From positions 1 through 60,113 of the forward strand of contig JAGPVP010000054.1 in the NCBI GenBank assembly GCA_018066965.1: DNA of 60,113 bases, written 5' to 3'. The stretch is from Zhongshania sp. Its GTDB lineage: Bacteria > Pseudomonadota > Gammaproteobacteria > Pseudomonadales > Spongiibacteraceae. How positions within the stretch are numbered: the first letter of the stretch is position 1; every line of letters starts with the position of its first letter. The notes below the pieces were generated by a model. It made no database searches, was not told the DNA's origin, and saw only the letters and a program-made list of their open reading frames with translations. Positions 1-9,509 of this stretch are shown in pieces. Position numbers and translations under genes: made by a program.

Positions 1-1
1 C

Positions 2-763
2 TCGCCGGCCAAAACGCTGGATTTTGAGAATCCCCCACACACCGAGCAGTTCACCCAGGGCGACTTTTTAGCCCGCTCGCAAAAACTCATTTCGCAATTA
101 CAAAAACTCAGCCCCGATGACATTTCCGCGCTGATGAAAATCAGCCCAAAACTCGGTGAGTTAAATCACCAGCGCTTCATGAATTGGTCGCAACCATTTA
201 CGCCAGACAATGCCAAGGCGGCGGTATTGGCCTTTAGAGGTGACGTATATACCGGTTTAAATGCCGACAATTTCAGCGCCGAAGACTTTACGTTCGCACA
301 GCAACATTTGCGCATTTTGTCTGGGCTTTATGGTTTACTCAGACCCCTAGATTTAATACAAGCCTACCGGCTAGAAATGGGCACTCGCTTTGAAAACAAA
401 GACGGCAAAAACTTATATGAATTTTGGAATACAAAAATAACCGAGGCGCTTAACATCCAGCTGTCTGAAATAAATTCGCAGGTCTTGGTGAATTTAGCCT
501 CAAATGAATACTTTAGTGCAGTAAAACCCAAAACCCTAAAAGCCGACATCATCACGCCGGTATTCAAAGATTTTAAAAACGACAAGTACAAAATCATTAG
601 CTTCTATGCAAAAAAAGCGCGGGGCCTAATGGCCGCATATATCATTAAACATCGCATCTCAGACGTTGAACAGCTGAAGACCTTCGATAGTGAGGGTTAT
701 TATTTCAGCTCAGAACAATCTACCGCACGGGAATGGGTGTTTTTAAGAGACGCGCCGGTCTAA
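2..763 (+). CDS. yaaA: YaaA (DUF328/UPF0246) peroxide-stress protein, 5' partial
   Basis: The reading frame is open from base 2 and its first residues, SPAKTLDFE, match the conserved N-terminus of YaaA, so only about five residues lie outside the window. About 253 residues are visible and the family is about 258 long. The methionine codon at 134 is internal, not the start. In E. coli YaaA is a cytoplasmic DNA-binding protein that lowers free iron during peroxide stress; the same role here is inferred from the family. It converges with the EVE gene with a 34-base gap. Confidence 0.93.
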   Translation, partial: SPAKTLDFENPPHTEQFTQGDFLARSQKLISQLQKLSPDDISALMKISPKLGELNHQRFMNWSQPFTPDNAKAAVLAFRGDVYTGLNADNFSAEDFTFAQQHLRILSGLYGLLRPLDLIQAYRLEMGTRFENKDGKNLYEFWNTKITEALNIQLSEINSQVLVNLASNEYFSAVKPKTLKADIITPVFKDFKNDKYKIISFYAKKARGLMAAYIIKHRISDVEQLKTFDSEGYYFSSEQSTAREWVFLRDAPV

Positions 764-797
764 ACCAGCGCTACGCCCATGTAAACGATTCCTAGCA

Positions 798-1256
798 TTA
801 AACCATCGACAATATCTGCTGCCACTCTTCTTTACTCACTGGCATAATCGATAGACGACTGCCCTTTTTTAGCAGCGCCATTTCGCTTAAGGCTGGCTCG
901 GTTTTCAATTCTGACAAGGGAATAAAACGTTTAAATTTACGCTCAAACTTCACATCTACCATAAACCAGCGTGGATCATCGGCGCTCGCCTTAGGGTCGT
1001 AATACCGCGACTCAGGATTTTGCGCACTGGTATCAGGATAAGACTCACGAACCACAATGGCAGTCCCCGCAATACCCGGCACGGGGCAAGACGAGTGGTA
1101 GAAAAACACTTTATCACCCACTTTCATCTGGTCTCGCATCATATTCCTCGCCTGATAATTCCGAACCCCATCCCAGGGTTCAGTACTATCAGGCCGACGA
1201 CGTAAATCATCTAAGCTGAAAGTATCTGGTTCAGATTTCATCAACCAATAGGCCAT
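798..1256 (-). CDS. EVE domain-containing protein
   Basis: The 152-residue protein begins MAYWLMKSEPD and has WDGVRNYQARN and FFYHSS, typical of the EVE fold (PUA/YTH-like, related to human THYN1) that binds modified bases. The start at 1256 is chosen because a GGGGGAG ribosome site lies just upstream and the domain begins at once. A longer reading to 1400 adds 48 residues that do not resemble the family. The natural ligand is unknown. The gene is divergent from the DUF938 gene, with 81 bases between them that must hold both promoters. Confidence 0.88.
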   Translation of the reverse strand: MAYWLMKSEPDTFSLDDLRRRPDSTEPWDGVRNYQARNMMRDQMKVGDKVFFYHSSCPVPGIAGTAIVVRESYPDTSAQNPESRYYDPKASADDPRWFMVDVKFERKFKRFIPLSELKTEPALSEMALLKKGSRLSIMPVSKEEWQQILSMV

Positions 1257-1337
1257 TGTTGTACTCCCCCTATAAACGCTAAACTGATTTTTACACTTGC
1301 CATCAACGTGGCACCACACACCCTCGGCGACCCCACC

Positions 1338-1925
1338 ATGAACAATGCTAAACCTTTCTCGCAAGCCTGCGAAAACAATAAACAGCCAATACTGAATCAT
1401 TTAAAAACCGCATTACAAAAATGCCAGCATGTGCTGGAAATCGGTAGTGGCACAGGACAACATGCCGTCTACTTTGCCGCCAATATGCCCCACCTAGTTT
1501 GGCAATGCAGCGACCGCGCTGACAATATTGCAGGTATATGCAGCTGGCTCGACGGCACTGAACTGCCAGCGCCGCTCACACTTGATGTTCGAGATTCAAA
1601 CTGGCCACGCCAACAATACGATGCCATTTTTTCTGCCAACACACTGCATATTATGAGCTGGACAGAGGTCGAATTATTTTTTGAAAAAGTGACCACACAA
1701 CTAAAGGCCAATGCGCTGCTATGCATTTACGGACCATTTAAGTACAACGGTGAGTTCACCTCCCCCAGCAACGCTAACTTTGACCTTTGGTTAAAACGCA
1801 ACAACCCAAAAAGTGGCATCCGTGATATGGAAGCAATACGCGAGCTGGCTAACCATGCTGGATTTCAACTGCTGGCAGACCACAAAATGCCCGCCAACAA
1901 TCAATTGCTTATCTGGCAGCGCTAA
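1338..1925 (+). CDS. DUF938 family SAM-dependent methyltransferase-like protein
   Basis: This 195-residue protein has the SAM-binding glycine motif VLEIGSGTGQHA near residue 35 and the DUF938 features FSANTLHIMSW and YGPFKYNGEFTS. The start at 1338 gives the usual family N-terminus (MNNAKPFSQACENNK). An upstream GTG at 1308 adds ten unrelated residues. The family is widespread in proteobacteria but its substrate is not established. It converges on the OmpA gene, and a perfect palindromic terminator separates them. Confidence 0.85.
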   Translation: MNNAKPFSQACENNKQPILNHLKTALQKCQHVLEIGSGTGQHAVYFAANMPHLVWQCSDRADNIAGICSWLDGTELPAPLTLDVRDSNWPRQQYDAIFSANTLHIMSWTEVELFFEKVTTQLKANALLCIYGPFKYNGEFTSPSNANFDLWLKRNNPKSGIRDMEAIRELANHAGFQLLADHKMPANNQLLIWQR

Positions 1926-1970
1926 ACAAGCCCACGCAGCTCACAACCTCACTTCAATTAAAAAGTAATA

Positions 1971-2010
1971 GACATAAAAAAACCCGGCCAAAGCCGGGTT
2001 TTTTTATGTC
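1971..2010. terminator. Bidirectional rho-independent terminator
   Basis: A perfect 18-bp inverted repeat (arms 1971-1988 and 1993-2010, loop CAAA) has a GC core, ACCCGGC, flanked by seven A on one side and seven T on the other. It can therefore stop transcription from both directions, serving the DUF938 gene (+) and the OmpA gene (-). Confidence 0.93.
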
Positions 2011-2033
2011 TGAACTAACTGCCTAGTGGCAAA

Positions 2034-3605
2034 TTAGTAATCAAACTCATCCTCAGACATTTCGTATGGCTGATACTCTTCTTCAGCAGCAGGCTCATCC
2101 ATCATGATGTCATCCGCTGCATCTTCTTCAAGCATTGGCTCTTCTTCAAGCATCGGCTCTTCTTCAAGCATTGGTTCGTCGTCAAGCATTGGCTCGTCAT
2201 AAGACATTGGCTCAGCTACTGAGTCACTACCCAATACTTTCAGCTCAACACGACGGTTCTCAGCGCGACCTGCTTGAGTGTCATTACTCGCGACAGGCTG
2301 CTCTTCACCATAGCCTCTAGCAGTCAGACGGCTAGCCTCAACACCACTACCAACCAAGTAGGTTTTCACTGATTTAGCACGGTTTTGTGACAGGTTCATA
2401 TTGTAGCTATCGCTACCAACACTATCAGTATGGCCTTGCAGTTCAATGTTAAAGCCTGGAGAGCTTGTCAATGTTGCTGCGACATCATCCAAAATCGTCT
2501 CTGCATTCATGGTCAACTTAGCGCTGTTCAGCTCAAAGTTTACACCGCGCAGGATCATCGCCTGATCTTTCGCACAGCCATTAGACATTACCGGCTCGCC
2601 AGCAGGCGTATTAGGACATGCGTCATCAGCATCAACAACACCGTCGTTATCGCCATCTAGCGGACAGCCAGCTGCATTGACTTCGGCACCAGCGGGTGTG
2701 TTCGGGCACTGATCAAGGTAATCGGCAACACCGTCGTTATCGCCATCAAGTGGGCAGCCAACGCTATCTACTTGTACACCGCGAGGCGTACCTGGGCATT
2801 CATCCATTTCATCAGAAACGCCATCGCCATCAGCATCTTTTGCGCCGTATTGTGCGTCAAAGAAGTTATAACGCAGGCCAACCAATAAGCTTTGTGCGCT
2901 GTATTCTATTTCCGTTTCCAGCCCACCAGTGGGTTTAAATATAACGTCGTCAGCAATACTGTAGCGGTAACCTGCATCAATGGCTAAACGCGGGGTCATG
3001 TGAAAAGTAAGACCCGCACCCAATTGACCGATAGGCGCACCGTCATCACCATCATTACCAAAATCCAAGTTTGCTTGACCTAGGCCTAAACCAACGTAGG
3101 GACGCAGACGCTCGCCTAGAGAAAAGTCGTACCACAAATTAAGCATGACGGAGGTCACTTCTAGCGTCGTGTCACTAGGAAAAGAGCCACCACCGCCGAC
3201 GACGCTATCTACGTCGTTTTCGCCTTGGCGATATTCAAATTCAAGACGGATAGGACCATCAAATTTATGCCCAAAGGTAAAACCATAGCTAATATCGGCG
3301 TCGTAGCTAGTTTCAAAACCTATTCTTTCTTGTCCTCCCCCAACGCCACCGCCAAGCAAACCGTTAAGCAAGTCACCAACAAGTGGAAGCCCACCGAGGT
3401 TACCAAGAATTGGAAGCCCTTCAAGTACGCTGAGGATGGTTGTATCGTCTGCGGTTATCGTGCCGTCAGCATCAAATACGTCGTTATAAAACGCGTTAAC
3501 GCCAATATAATAACCCTTTTCCCTGTCGGCCTCTGCCGTCGCTACACCTGCCGCTGATGCTAAAATCACACCCGCAGCAAGAGCATTTATCCATTGCTTG
3601 CTCAT
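2034..3605 (-). CDS. OmpA-family outer membrane protein with TSP3 repeats and acidic tail
   Basis: The 523-residue precursor has a Sec signal peptide ending near ATAEA, then an eight-strand OmpA-like barrel (about residues 30-255). Three thrombospondin type-3 calcium-binding repeats follow (DxDxDGxxD with paired Cys, about 260-345), then an OmpA C-terminal peptidoglycan-binding domain (GHTDSVGS, LSQNRAKSV, NRRVEL). The last 60 residues are very acidic, with EPMLEEE repeats. The start at 3605 is preferred over 3611 because AGGGG sits six bases upstream of it. It probably links the outer membrane to peptidoglycan, with a calcium-stabilised linker. The next gene encodes a barrel-less relative. 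Confidence 0.9.
   Translation of the reverse strand: MSKQWINALAAGVILASAAGVATAEADREKGYYIGVNAFYNDVFDADGTITADDTTILSVLEGLPILGNLGGLPLVGDLLNGLLGGGVGGGQERIGFETSYDADISYGFTFGHKFDGPIRLEFEYRQGENDVDSVVGGGGSFPSDTTLEVTSVMLNLWYDFSLGERLRPYVGLGLGQANLDFGNDGDDGAPIGQLGAGLTFHMTPRLAIDAGYRYSIADDVIFKPTGGLETEIEYSAQSLLVGLRYNFFDAQYGAKDADGDGVSDEMDECPGTPRGVQVDSVGCPLDGDNDGVADYLDQCPNTPAGAEVNAAGCPLDGDNDGVVDADDACPNTPAGEPVMSNGCAKDQAMILRGVNFELNSAKLTMNAETILDDVAATLTSSPGFNIELQGHTDSVGSDSYNMNLSQNRAKSVKTYLVGSGVEASRLTARGYGEEQPVASNDTQAGRAENRRVELKVLGSDSVAEPMSYDEPMLDDEPMLEEEPMLEEEPMLEEDAADDIMMDEPAAEEEYQPYEMSEDEFDY
2131..2202. repeat. 18-bp tandem repeat, four copies, inside the OmpA gene
   Basis: Four imperfect 18-base units of the form agcattggctcttcttca run head to tail at 2131, 2149, 2167 and 2185, with weaker sequence on both sides. 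They encode six-residue EPMLEE/EPMLDD units in the acidic tail of the OmpA protein. Unit gain or loss would keep the frame, so tail length may vary between strains. Confidence 0.85.
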
Positions 3606-3828
3606 AAACATCCCCTGAATTATTGAAAGTTATACCTTATAAAGCGCAAATTACCACGTCAGCACGAGGCGTAGATACACACTTTAGGACATAGTGGCGC
3701 ATAATTTTATTTAAAATGTGTGCGAACTAACGTTTAAAAACCTGCAAATCCTAAACCCTCTGAGAGAAACAGTAAAGTATCATTTAATAATGACCATGAG
3801 ATTACGCCTTCAAGCCCCTGAATTATCC

Positions 3829-4539
3829 CTATCTCAACGAATCCGGCCGAATCACCCGTAGAACAACTCGCCGGTTACGAGCACGACCTTCGGGTGTGTC
3901 ATTGTCAGCAACGGGCATTTCATCACCATACGCTTGCACGGTAATACGGTGGGCGGGTATGCCTAATTCAAGCAACACGGCTTTTACTTTATTCGCCCGC
4001 ATTCGCGACAAGCGATAATTTGCATCAGCTGACCCGCTGCTATCACTGTGTCCCTGAAGCGCCACCCGAAACTGCGGCGCTAAACGGAGCAAGGCTGCCA
4101 AGTGAGATAAACGCTCATGGGCCTGAGCATCAAGGGTGATGCTGCCATCTGCAAAGCGCAGACTTTCGAGCTCGACGGTTTGCCGCGCCGAGCAGCCATT
4201 GCGCATAACTCGTGCCCCCATTGCAGTGCGAGGGCAGTGATCCTCACCGTTTTTTACACCATCGTTATCACTGTCCATACAGCCAAACTGATCAACAGCG
4301 TTACCAGGAGGCGTGCGGGGGCAAAGATCGACTGGGTCAATAATGCTGTCGCCATCACTATCTGCACAGCCGTATATATCGACGACCGCCGCCTTAGTGG
4401 CAGGGCAGCGGTCATTCACATCGGCTATTCCATCACCATCGCCATCAAGTGGCTGCACCACGGCTGGCGCGCAGGCAATCAACATCAAGGATATAAGTAC
4501 AATTCTTATGACGAATATATTCAAAATCTGCCTTTTCAC
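3829..4539 (-). CDS. OmpA-family lipoprotein with TSP3 repeats, no barrel
   Basis: This 236-residue protein has a lipoprotein signal with lipobox LIAC (Cys23). Three TSP3-type repeats follow at about residues 32-115 (DGDGDGIAD, DSDGDSIID, DSDNDGVKN, each with CP and GC cysteines), then an OmpA-like domain (GHSDSSGSADANY, RVVLRVI). It has the linker and peptidoglycan-binding parts of the upstream OmpA protein but a lipid anchor instead of a barrel. The gap to the upstream OmpA gene is 217 bases, so separate promoters are likely. Likely role: outer membrane to peptidoglycan attachment. Confidence 0.87.
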   Translation of the reverse strand: MKRQILNIFVIRIVLISLMLIACAPAVVQPLDGDGDGIADVNDRCPATKAAVVDIYGCADSDGDSIIDPVDLCPRTPPGNAVDQFGCMDSDNDGVKNGEDHCPRTAMGARVMRNGCSARQTVELESLRFADGSITLDAQAHERLSHLAALLRLAPQFRVALQGHSDSSGSADANYRLSRMRANKVKAVLLELGIPAHRITVQAYGDEMPVADNDTPEGRARNRRVVLRVIRPDSLR

Positions 4540-4916
4540 AGCAAGGGTGGCACTTCAATTATTCCGAGTGTAACCAAGCCAAGCCCGACCACCAATAGCG
4601 CAGAATACCTAAAATCTGCCCACACCCATTGGATTTTCACTATAGTGACTGGAAAAATACCAATCGAGACGAGAGGCGCGCAGCTTAGCCGCTCCAAATG
4701 AGAGAAGGACCCATTTTGTCGCCAGCCATAGGCCTGGGGGCACTTTGTCTCCCGACCTAATTAGAATTTGCTGATTTGGCCCAAGCCACACTTATGCCGC
4801 GATACCGGGGACAAAAACAACCGCCAACAGCGGCGATCCAATTAGTGTGAACAGGCTCCGGGTTTGCGCTACCATAGGCGGTCTGACATTAAATGTAATT
4901 CCAAGGCTGGCACTCC
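4540..4916. other. Intergenic region, no gene recognised
   Basis: These 377 bases separate the divergent OmpA-like lipoprotein and trhP genes and must contain both promoters. A 60-codon minus-strand reading frame at 4609-4791 has no recognisable domain and was not called. No convincing hairpin or repeat was found. Confidence 0.5.
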
Positions 4917-6230
4917 ATGATCCCTGAACTCCTATCCCCCGCCGGTAGCCTCCGCAATATGCGCTATGCCTTTGCCTATGGCGCCGACGCCGTCTATGCC
5001 GGCCAGCCGCGTTATAGCTTACGGGTGCGAAATAATGAGTTCAAAGACTTAGAAACCTTAGCCAGTGGCATTGAAGAAGCTCACCGACAAAACAAAAAAT
5101 TCTATTTGGCGTCGAATATTTCACCACACAACGACAAAATTCGCAGCTATTTACGTGATCTCGCCCCTGTCATAGACATGAAACCCGACGCCTTAATTAT
5201 GGCCGACCCAGGACTAATGATGCTGGTGCGCGAAAATTGGCCAGATATGCCAATCCATTTGTCTGTGCAAGCCAATGCCGTGAATTGGGCCTCGGTGAAA
5301 TTTTGGCATCAAAACGGCATTCAGCGCGTAATTCTTTCTCGCGAACTAGCGCTGGATGAAATTGAAGAAATCCGCCAGCGCGTGCCAGAAATGGAGATCG
5401 AAGTCTTTGTACACGGCGCACTGTGTATCGCTTATTCAGGTCGCTGCTTACTATCTGGCTATATGAATCACCGCGACCCCAATCAAGGAGCTTGCACCAA
5501 TGCCTGCCGCTGGAAATATCAAGCTCACGACGCAAAAGAAGACGCAACAGGCGATTTAGTTCCCGTGCAAACCTACACACCAGAGCCCCAGCCCATAACC
5601 GAGCCGGTCTTGTTGCAACAGGCGCAGCGCCCAGGGGAGTTTATGCCTGCTTACGAAGATGAGCACGGCACTTATATTATGAATTCCAAAGATTTACGTG
5701 CTGTGCAACACGTTGACCGCTTGGCAGCTATGGGCGTACATTCGCTAAAAATTGAAGGCCGCACCAAGTCACACTATTACGTTGCCCGCACGGCACAAGT
5801 CTATCGCCAAGCCATAGACGACGCAGCCCACGGCAAGCCCTTCGATATGCATTTAATGGACAAACTAGAAACCCTGGCCAATCGCGGCTACACCGAGGGG
5901 TTTTATCGTCGCCACCCCCCTAAAGAATACCAAAACTACGAGATGGGTCTAAACAATGCCCAACAACAGCAGTTTGTCGGTGAAATCGTTGACGCGCGGG
6001 ACTCAGTCATTACTGTCGATGTCAAAAATCGCTTTGAAACCGGCGACACCCTGGAATTGATGACGCCAGGAGGAAATACCCGCTTTACGCTAAAAACTTT
6101 GAGTGATAAACACGGCAAGAGCATTACTGCCGCCCCCGGTTCAGGGCATCGTGTGCGCATTCCCCTTGATCAACCGCTGGCCGAAGCCGCACTAAAATAT
6201 GCTCTGCTGGTCAAAGACATTCACGCATAA
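4917..6230 (+). CDS. trhP: tRNA hydroxylation protein TrhP (U32 peptidase family, YegQ)
   Basis: The 437-residue protein starts MIPELLSPAGS and has the U32 signature with four cysteines, C170, C177, C193 and C197, around GRCLLSGYMNHRDPNQG. TrhP proteins carry an iron-sulfur cluster and, with prephenate, make 5-hydroxyuridine at position 34 of several tRNAs. Family assignment is by motif and length (E. coli YegQ about 450). The ATG at 4917 has AAGG about ten bases upstream and begins exactly at the conserved N-terminus. The membrane-protein gene downstream is 26 bases away and is probably cotranscribed. Confidence 0.92.
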   Translation: MIPELLSPAGSLRNMRYAFAYGADAVYAGQPRYSLRVRNNEFKDLETLASGIEEAHRQNKKFYLASNISPHNDKIRSYLRDLAPVIDMKPDALIMADPGLMMLVRENWPDMPIHLSVQANAVNWASVKFWHQNGIQRVILSRELALDEIEEIRQRVPEMEIEVFVHGALCIAYSGRCLLSGYMNHRDPNQGACTNACRWKYQAHDAKEDATGDLVPVQTYTPEPQPITEPVLLQQAQRPGEFMPAYEDEHGTYIMNSKDLRAVQHVDRLAAMGVHSLKIEGRTKSHYYVARTAQVYRQAIDDAAHGKPFDMHLMDKLETLANRGYTEGFYRRHPPKEYQNYEMGLNNAQQQQFVGEIVDARDSVITVDVKNRFETGDTLELMTPGGNTRFTLKTLSDKHGKSITAAPGSGHRVRIPLDQPLAEAALKYALLVKDIHA

Positions 6231-6256
6231 TCAGCCAAACCACAGCAGGAGCCAAA

Positions 6257-6640
6257 ATGGAACGCAGCAAATTACGCATATTGCGCGGACTTATAAATAT
6301 CAGTTTGATCAGTCTAGTGTTCGGCGCCATCTTGAATTTACTCACCGGCATGCTAGGCAATTACTATGTGCTAATTATCGGCGCCTTAGTGGTCTTGATC
6401 ACCTTCTATTGCTACCGTCGTGCCGACAGTGAAATGGCGTCTAGCAGCAGCTATTATCTCTGGCGCTACCTGCCAACACTCATTTTTATCGCCATGCCAA
6501 TTATTGCGTACTGGTACAGCCGCGACCCCCAGTGGACACTGGGTGAAATGATCCACGCGGTTCAAATAAGTTGCAGCTTTGTGCTGCCAATTCTCTGTCT
6601 ACTCTACGTAGAGCGCGTTTTAAAAAACGCCCAGCAATAA
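6257..6640 (+). CDS. Small integral membrane protein, function unknown
   Basis: This 127-residue protein shows four hydrophobic segments at about residues 10-30, 36-53, 68-86 and 100-119, with short charged loops. AGGAG six bases before the ATG supports the start. I do not recognise a named family. Its position 26 bases after trhP suggests one transcript, but nothing in the sequence links it to tRNA modification. Confidence 0.75.
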   Translation: MERSKLRILRGLINISLISLVFGAILNLLTGMLGNYYVLIIGALVVLITFYCYRRADSEMASSSSYYLWRYLPTLIFIAMPIIAYWYSRDPQWTLGEMIHAVQISCSFVLPILCLLYVERVLKNAQQ

Positions 6641-6659
6641 CACTCTTACCGCGACCGCC

Positions 6660-7814
6660 CTAGTCGGCCTTTTTAAAGGGCAACATCTCGCTAGCTTCAC
6701 GCAGGTAATTGCCGACGTGAAGCTGCTCTTCATCCAAAAACTGCCTTACCGCATTGGAAAAGTCAGCATCTGCCAGCCAGTGGTTTGAGTAGGTTAAAAT
6801 GGGTGTGAAGCCCCGCTGAATCTTATGCTCACCCTGTGCACCAGGATCAAAATGACGCAGACCTTCACGCAGACAATACTCAATACCTTGGTAATAACAG
6901 GCTTCAAAATGCAAAAACTCATATTCGCGAATACAGCCCCAATAACGGCCATATAAGGTGTGTTTGTCGCGAAAATTCAAGGCCACCGCCACCGGCTCGT
7001 CTCCGTGGCTAGCCAATACCATCACCACATGCTCTGGCATGGTGGCGGCAAGCTGAATAAAAAATGATTCCGGTAGGTAGCCACCATGGCCACTGCGTTT
7101 GGCATAAGTAAGCTGATAGCAGTGAAAAAAGAAACGCCACTGTTCGGGGCTAACCTCCGCCCCCGTCAACACCTGCAAGCTCAAGCCCTGCTCAGCGACA
7201 ACGCGACGCTCCTTGCGTAAACCCTTGCGCTTACGAGAACTAAATTTTGCAAGAAAGCCCTCAAAATCACCATAATTGCGGTCATACCAATGGTATTGCG
7301 GCCCGATTCGCTGCATCAAGCCTTGCTGCGACCAGATATTTGCCATTTCTGCCCGCGAAAATAAAATATGTACCGATGAAGCGCCAATCTCTGCTGCGTG
7401 CTCTGGTAATGCTTGCGCGAGTGCAGCCATCACCTCGCCGCGATCACGCTCATCAACCAAACACAAGCGCGGCCCCGTCGCAGGGGTAAACGGAATAGCA
7501 GACAATAACTTGGGATAATAAGGGCGGCCATGGCGCTGATAAGCATTGGCCCAAGACCAGTCAAATACATACTCGCCATAGCTATGCGTCTTGATGTAAA
7601 AAGGCATGACGCCAACTAACTGAGTATCGCGACGTATAATCAGGTGATGAGGCTGCCAACCCTTGTCTTCTGCCACCGCGCCACTCACCTCAAGCGCGGA
7701 TAAAAATTCATAGCGAGTAAAGGGGTAGTCAACACCCGCTGCACTATTCCAGGCCTCGGCACCAATCTCATCAATTGCGCCGACAAACGCTAACTCAAAC
7801 TTAGTAATGCTCAT
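6660..7814 (-). CDS. GNAT/FemAB-like N-acyltransferase (COG3146, DUF482)
   Basis: The 384-residue protein begins [17 protein letters not shown] and has DUF482 features: an N-terminal part ending in [16 protein letters not shown], then [12 protein letters not shown] and [16 protein letters not shown]. The fold is two GNAT-like halves as in FemAB-type peptidyl or acyl transferases; the substrate is not known. The start at 7814 overlaps the ubiA stop in an ATGA junction, so the two are translationally coupled. A longer reading to 7868 would run into ubiA. Confidence 0.85.
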   Translation of the reverse strand: MSITKFELAFVGAIDEIGAEAWNSAAGVDYPFTRYEFLSALEVSGAVAEDKGWQPHHLIIRRDTQLVGVMPFYIKTHSYGEYVFDWSWANAYQRHGRPYYPKLLSAIPFTPATGPRLCLVDERDRGEVMAALAQALPEHAAEIGASSVHILFSRAEMANIWSQQGLMQRIGPQYHWYDRNYGDFEGFLAKFSSRKRKGLRKERRVVAEQGLSLQVLTGAEVSPEQWRFFFHCYQLTYAKRSGHGGYLPESFFIQLAATMPEHVVMVLASHGDEPVAVALNFRDKHTLYGRYWGCIREYEFLHFEACYYQGIEYCLREGLRHFDPGAQGEHKIQRGFTPILTYSNHWLADADFSNAVRQFLDEEQLHVGNYLREASEMLPFKKAD

Positions 7815-8695
7815 GCCCCTATTAAAAAGTGCAGCACAATACCTGCAAAAATAACCACACCCACCCAATTGTTATTTAAAAATGCCTTAAAACACTTCTC
7901 GGTCTCACGGTAGCGAATCAACTGCTGCTGATAAACAAACAGACCACTAGCAACAATAACGCCAGCGTAATAAATAAAGCTCATTTCAAATCGCGGTCCC
8001 GCCATCAATAACACCACTATCACACACACCTGTAACATCGCGGTGATGGCCTTATCGTCGTCGCCAAACAAAATTGCTGTCGACTTCACCCCAATTTTTA
8101 AATCATCTTCACGATCAACCATGGCATAAAACGTGTCGTAAGCAACAGTCCATATCAACACGGCAATATACAAAAGCCATGCCGCCGGTGGCGGCAGTTC
8201 ACCCGTTTGCGCGGTAAACGCCATTGGCGTACCCCAAGCAAAGGCCGCGCCCAACACCAGCTGGGGGAGATGGGTATAACGCTTCATAAAGGGATAGCTG
8301 GCCGCCAACGCGACGGCGCCAAAGGCAAATAACACGGTGAGAAAATTGGTGAACAAGACGAGTATAAAAGCCAGTAAACACAATACCGCAAACAGCACTA
8401 ATGCTTCTTTTTCTGTCACTGCCCCAGTCGCAAACGGGCGCTGTTTGGTACGGCTGACGTGGGCATCAATTTTTCGATCGGCATAATCATTAATCACACA
8501 ACCTGCAGAGCGCATCAAAAACGTGCCCACCACAAAAATAATCAATAGATGCCAAGCTGGAAAACCTCCCGCAGCTAGCCATAGCGCCCACAGCGTTGGC
8601 CACAACACCAAATACGTGCCAATTGGGCGCTCCACCCGCATCAGTGCTAAATACTGAGGGGCCTGTTTCTTTATGTGGTGAAGGAGTGCGTTCAT
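7811..8695 (-). CDS. ubiA: 4-hydroxybenzoate octaprenyltransferase UbiA
   Basis: This 294-residue, multi-helix membrane enzyme attaches the polyprenyl tail to 4-hydroxybenzoate, the second committed step of ubiquinone synthesis. It carries both Asp-rich motifs, NDYADRKID near residue 70 and the DREDD-type motif near 190, plus the conserved [15 protein letters not shown] start. The ATG at 8695 gives the usual family length (E. coli 290). A TTG at 8722 is possible but adds nine unrelated residues. It follows ubiC by 60 bases. Confidence 0.95.
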   Translation of the reverse strand: MNALLHHIKKQAPQYLALMRVERPIGTYLVLWPTLWALWLAAGGFPAWHLLIIFVVGTFLMRSAGCVINDYADRKIDAHVSRTKQRPFATGAVTEKEALVLFAVLCLLAFILVLFTNFLTVLFAFGAVALAASYPFMKRYTHLPQLVLGAAFAWGTPMAFTAQTGELPPPAAWLLYIAVLIWTVAYDTFYAMVDREDDLKIGVKSTAILFGDDDKAITAMLQVCVIVVLLMAGPRFEMSFIYYAGVIVASGLFVYQQQLIRYRETEKCFKAFLNNNWVGVVIFAGIVLHFLIGA

Positions 8696-8755
8696 AAGAC
8701 AGCCATTAAAATCATCTGACAAAAGTATATCAGTACGACTAAGGTAGATGGAAAA

Positions 8756-9313
8756 CTACCAAGGTCGAAAGGCAGGCAAAAATATCTCGCTGACCATAAT
8801 CGGGTGGTCACTGAGCACAAACCGCGAACGCCGGCCCCATAGCCCGTCGCCTTGCTCAGAGTCCGCCACACCCAGGTCCTTCGCCGGCACCCGACATATC
8901 TCATAGCGGTCGCGAGACATATGAGGGTCAGTAAACAGCAAATGGCCAAGCGGCCTATTATCTAGAGTACGTAAACGATCTAAGCGGCCGACCAGCGATG
9001 TAGCAGGCAGCACGCTACGCGCGTAAACCCAAGGCTGATTATTGCAGTGCAAACGCACTTCTCTGATCAAACCCCAGTCGCGATCACCCATGCCTAGCAA
9101 ACGGCGTTCAGACAAACGCGGAATTTGCCAACGCTGAAATAGCACCTCAACGTGGAAATGACCATTAGACACGCGGCGTAGATGAGCGGTCAAAGAACCG
9201 GTATCTAATAGCCAGCGCGCATCCTTTGCGGGCAGTGCAGAGCGCGGAAACTTCTGGCAATCAAGCCAGTTTGGCTCTTGCGAGTGGAATCGTGATGTTT
9301 GAAAAGCGTACAA
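8756..9313 (-). CDS. ubiC: Chorismate lyase UbiC
   Basis: UbiC splits chorismate into 4-hydroxybenzoate and pyruvate, feeding UbiA encoded next to it. The C-terminal half is clear: WVYARSVLP, LDNRPLGHLLF, GLWGRRSRFVLSDHPIMVSEIFLP, including the conserved Arg and the late Glu. The start is uncertain. The frame stays open to an ATG at 9433, but that extra 40-residue stretch is Cys-rich and unlike UbiC. A TTG at 9313, preceded by GGAAG, gives 185 residues, close to the family norm. A GTG at 9340 is a third choice. Confidence 0.88.
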   Translation of the reverse strand: MYAFQTSRFHSQEPNWLDCQKFPRSALPAKDARWLLDTGSLTAHLRRVSNGHFHVEVLFQRWQIPRLSERRLLGMGDRDWGLIREVRLHCNNQPWVYARSVLPATSLVGRLDRLRTLDNRPLGHLLFTDPHMSRDRYEICRVPAKDLGVADSEQGDGLWGRRSRFVLSDHPIMVSEIFLPAFRPW

Positions 9314-9509
9314 TACTCGTCTTCCAGTGTTGAAGGTCACTGAACATAAGCGTTGCCACACAATAAACGCGCAGCAATCAAAACTAAAGTGTGGCGGCAG
9401 AATGCGCGAATTGCAAGCGACGATATCGGCCATATAGGCGATGATATCTGTATAAATATTACTTTAAGCTTCGCCGACAGAAGCATATGGCTTATGAGGA
9501 ATTTGGTAA

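Noticed and set aside
798..1256. EVE-domain gene as part of a defence island
   Set aside because: EVE domains occur in some defence systems, but neighbours here are ordinary housekeeping genes and no nuclease or methylase partner is present.
4609..4791. 60-codon minus-strand reading frame in the gap before trhP
   Set aside because: No domain, no clear ribosome site and unlike neighbouring proteins; best read as chance.
9314..9433. N-terminal extension of UbiC to the ATG at 9433
   Set aside because: The extra residues do not resemble UbiC and would cover most of the promoter space of the divergent rubredoxin-reductase gene.
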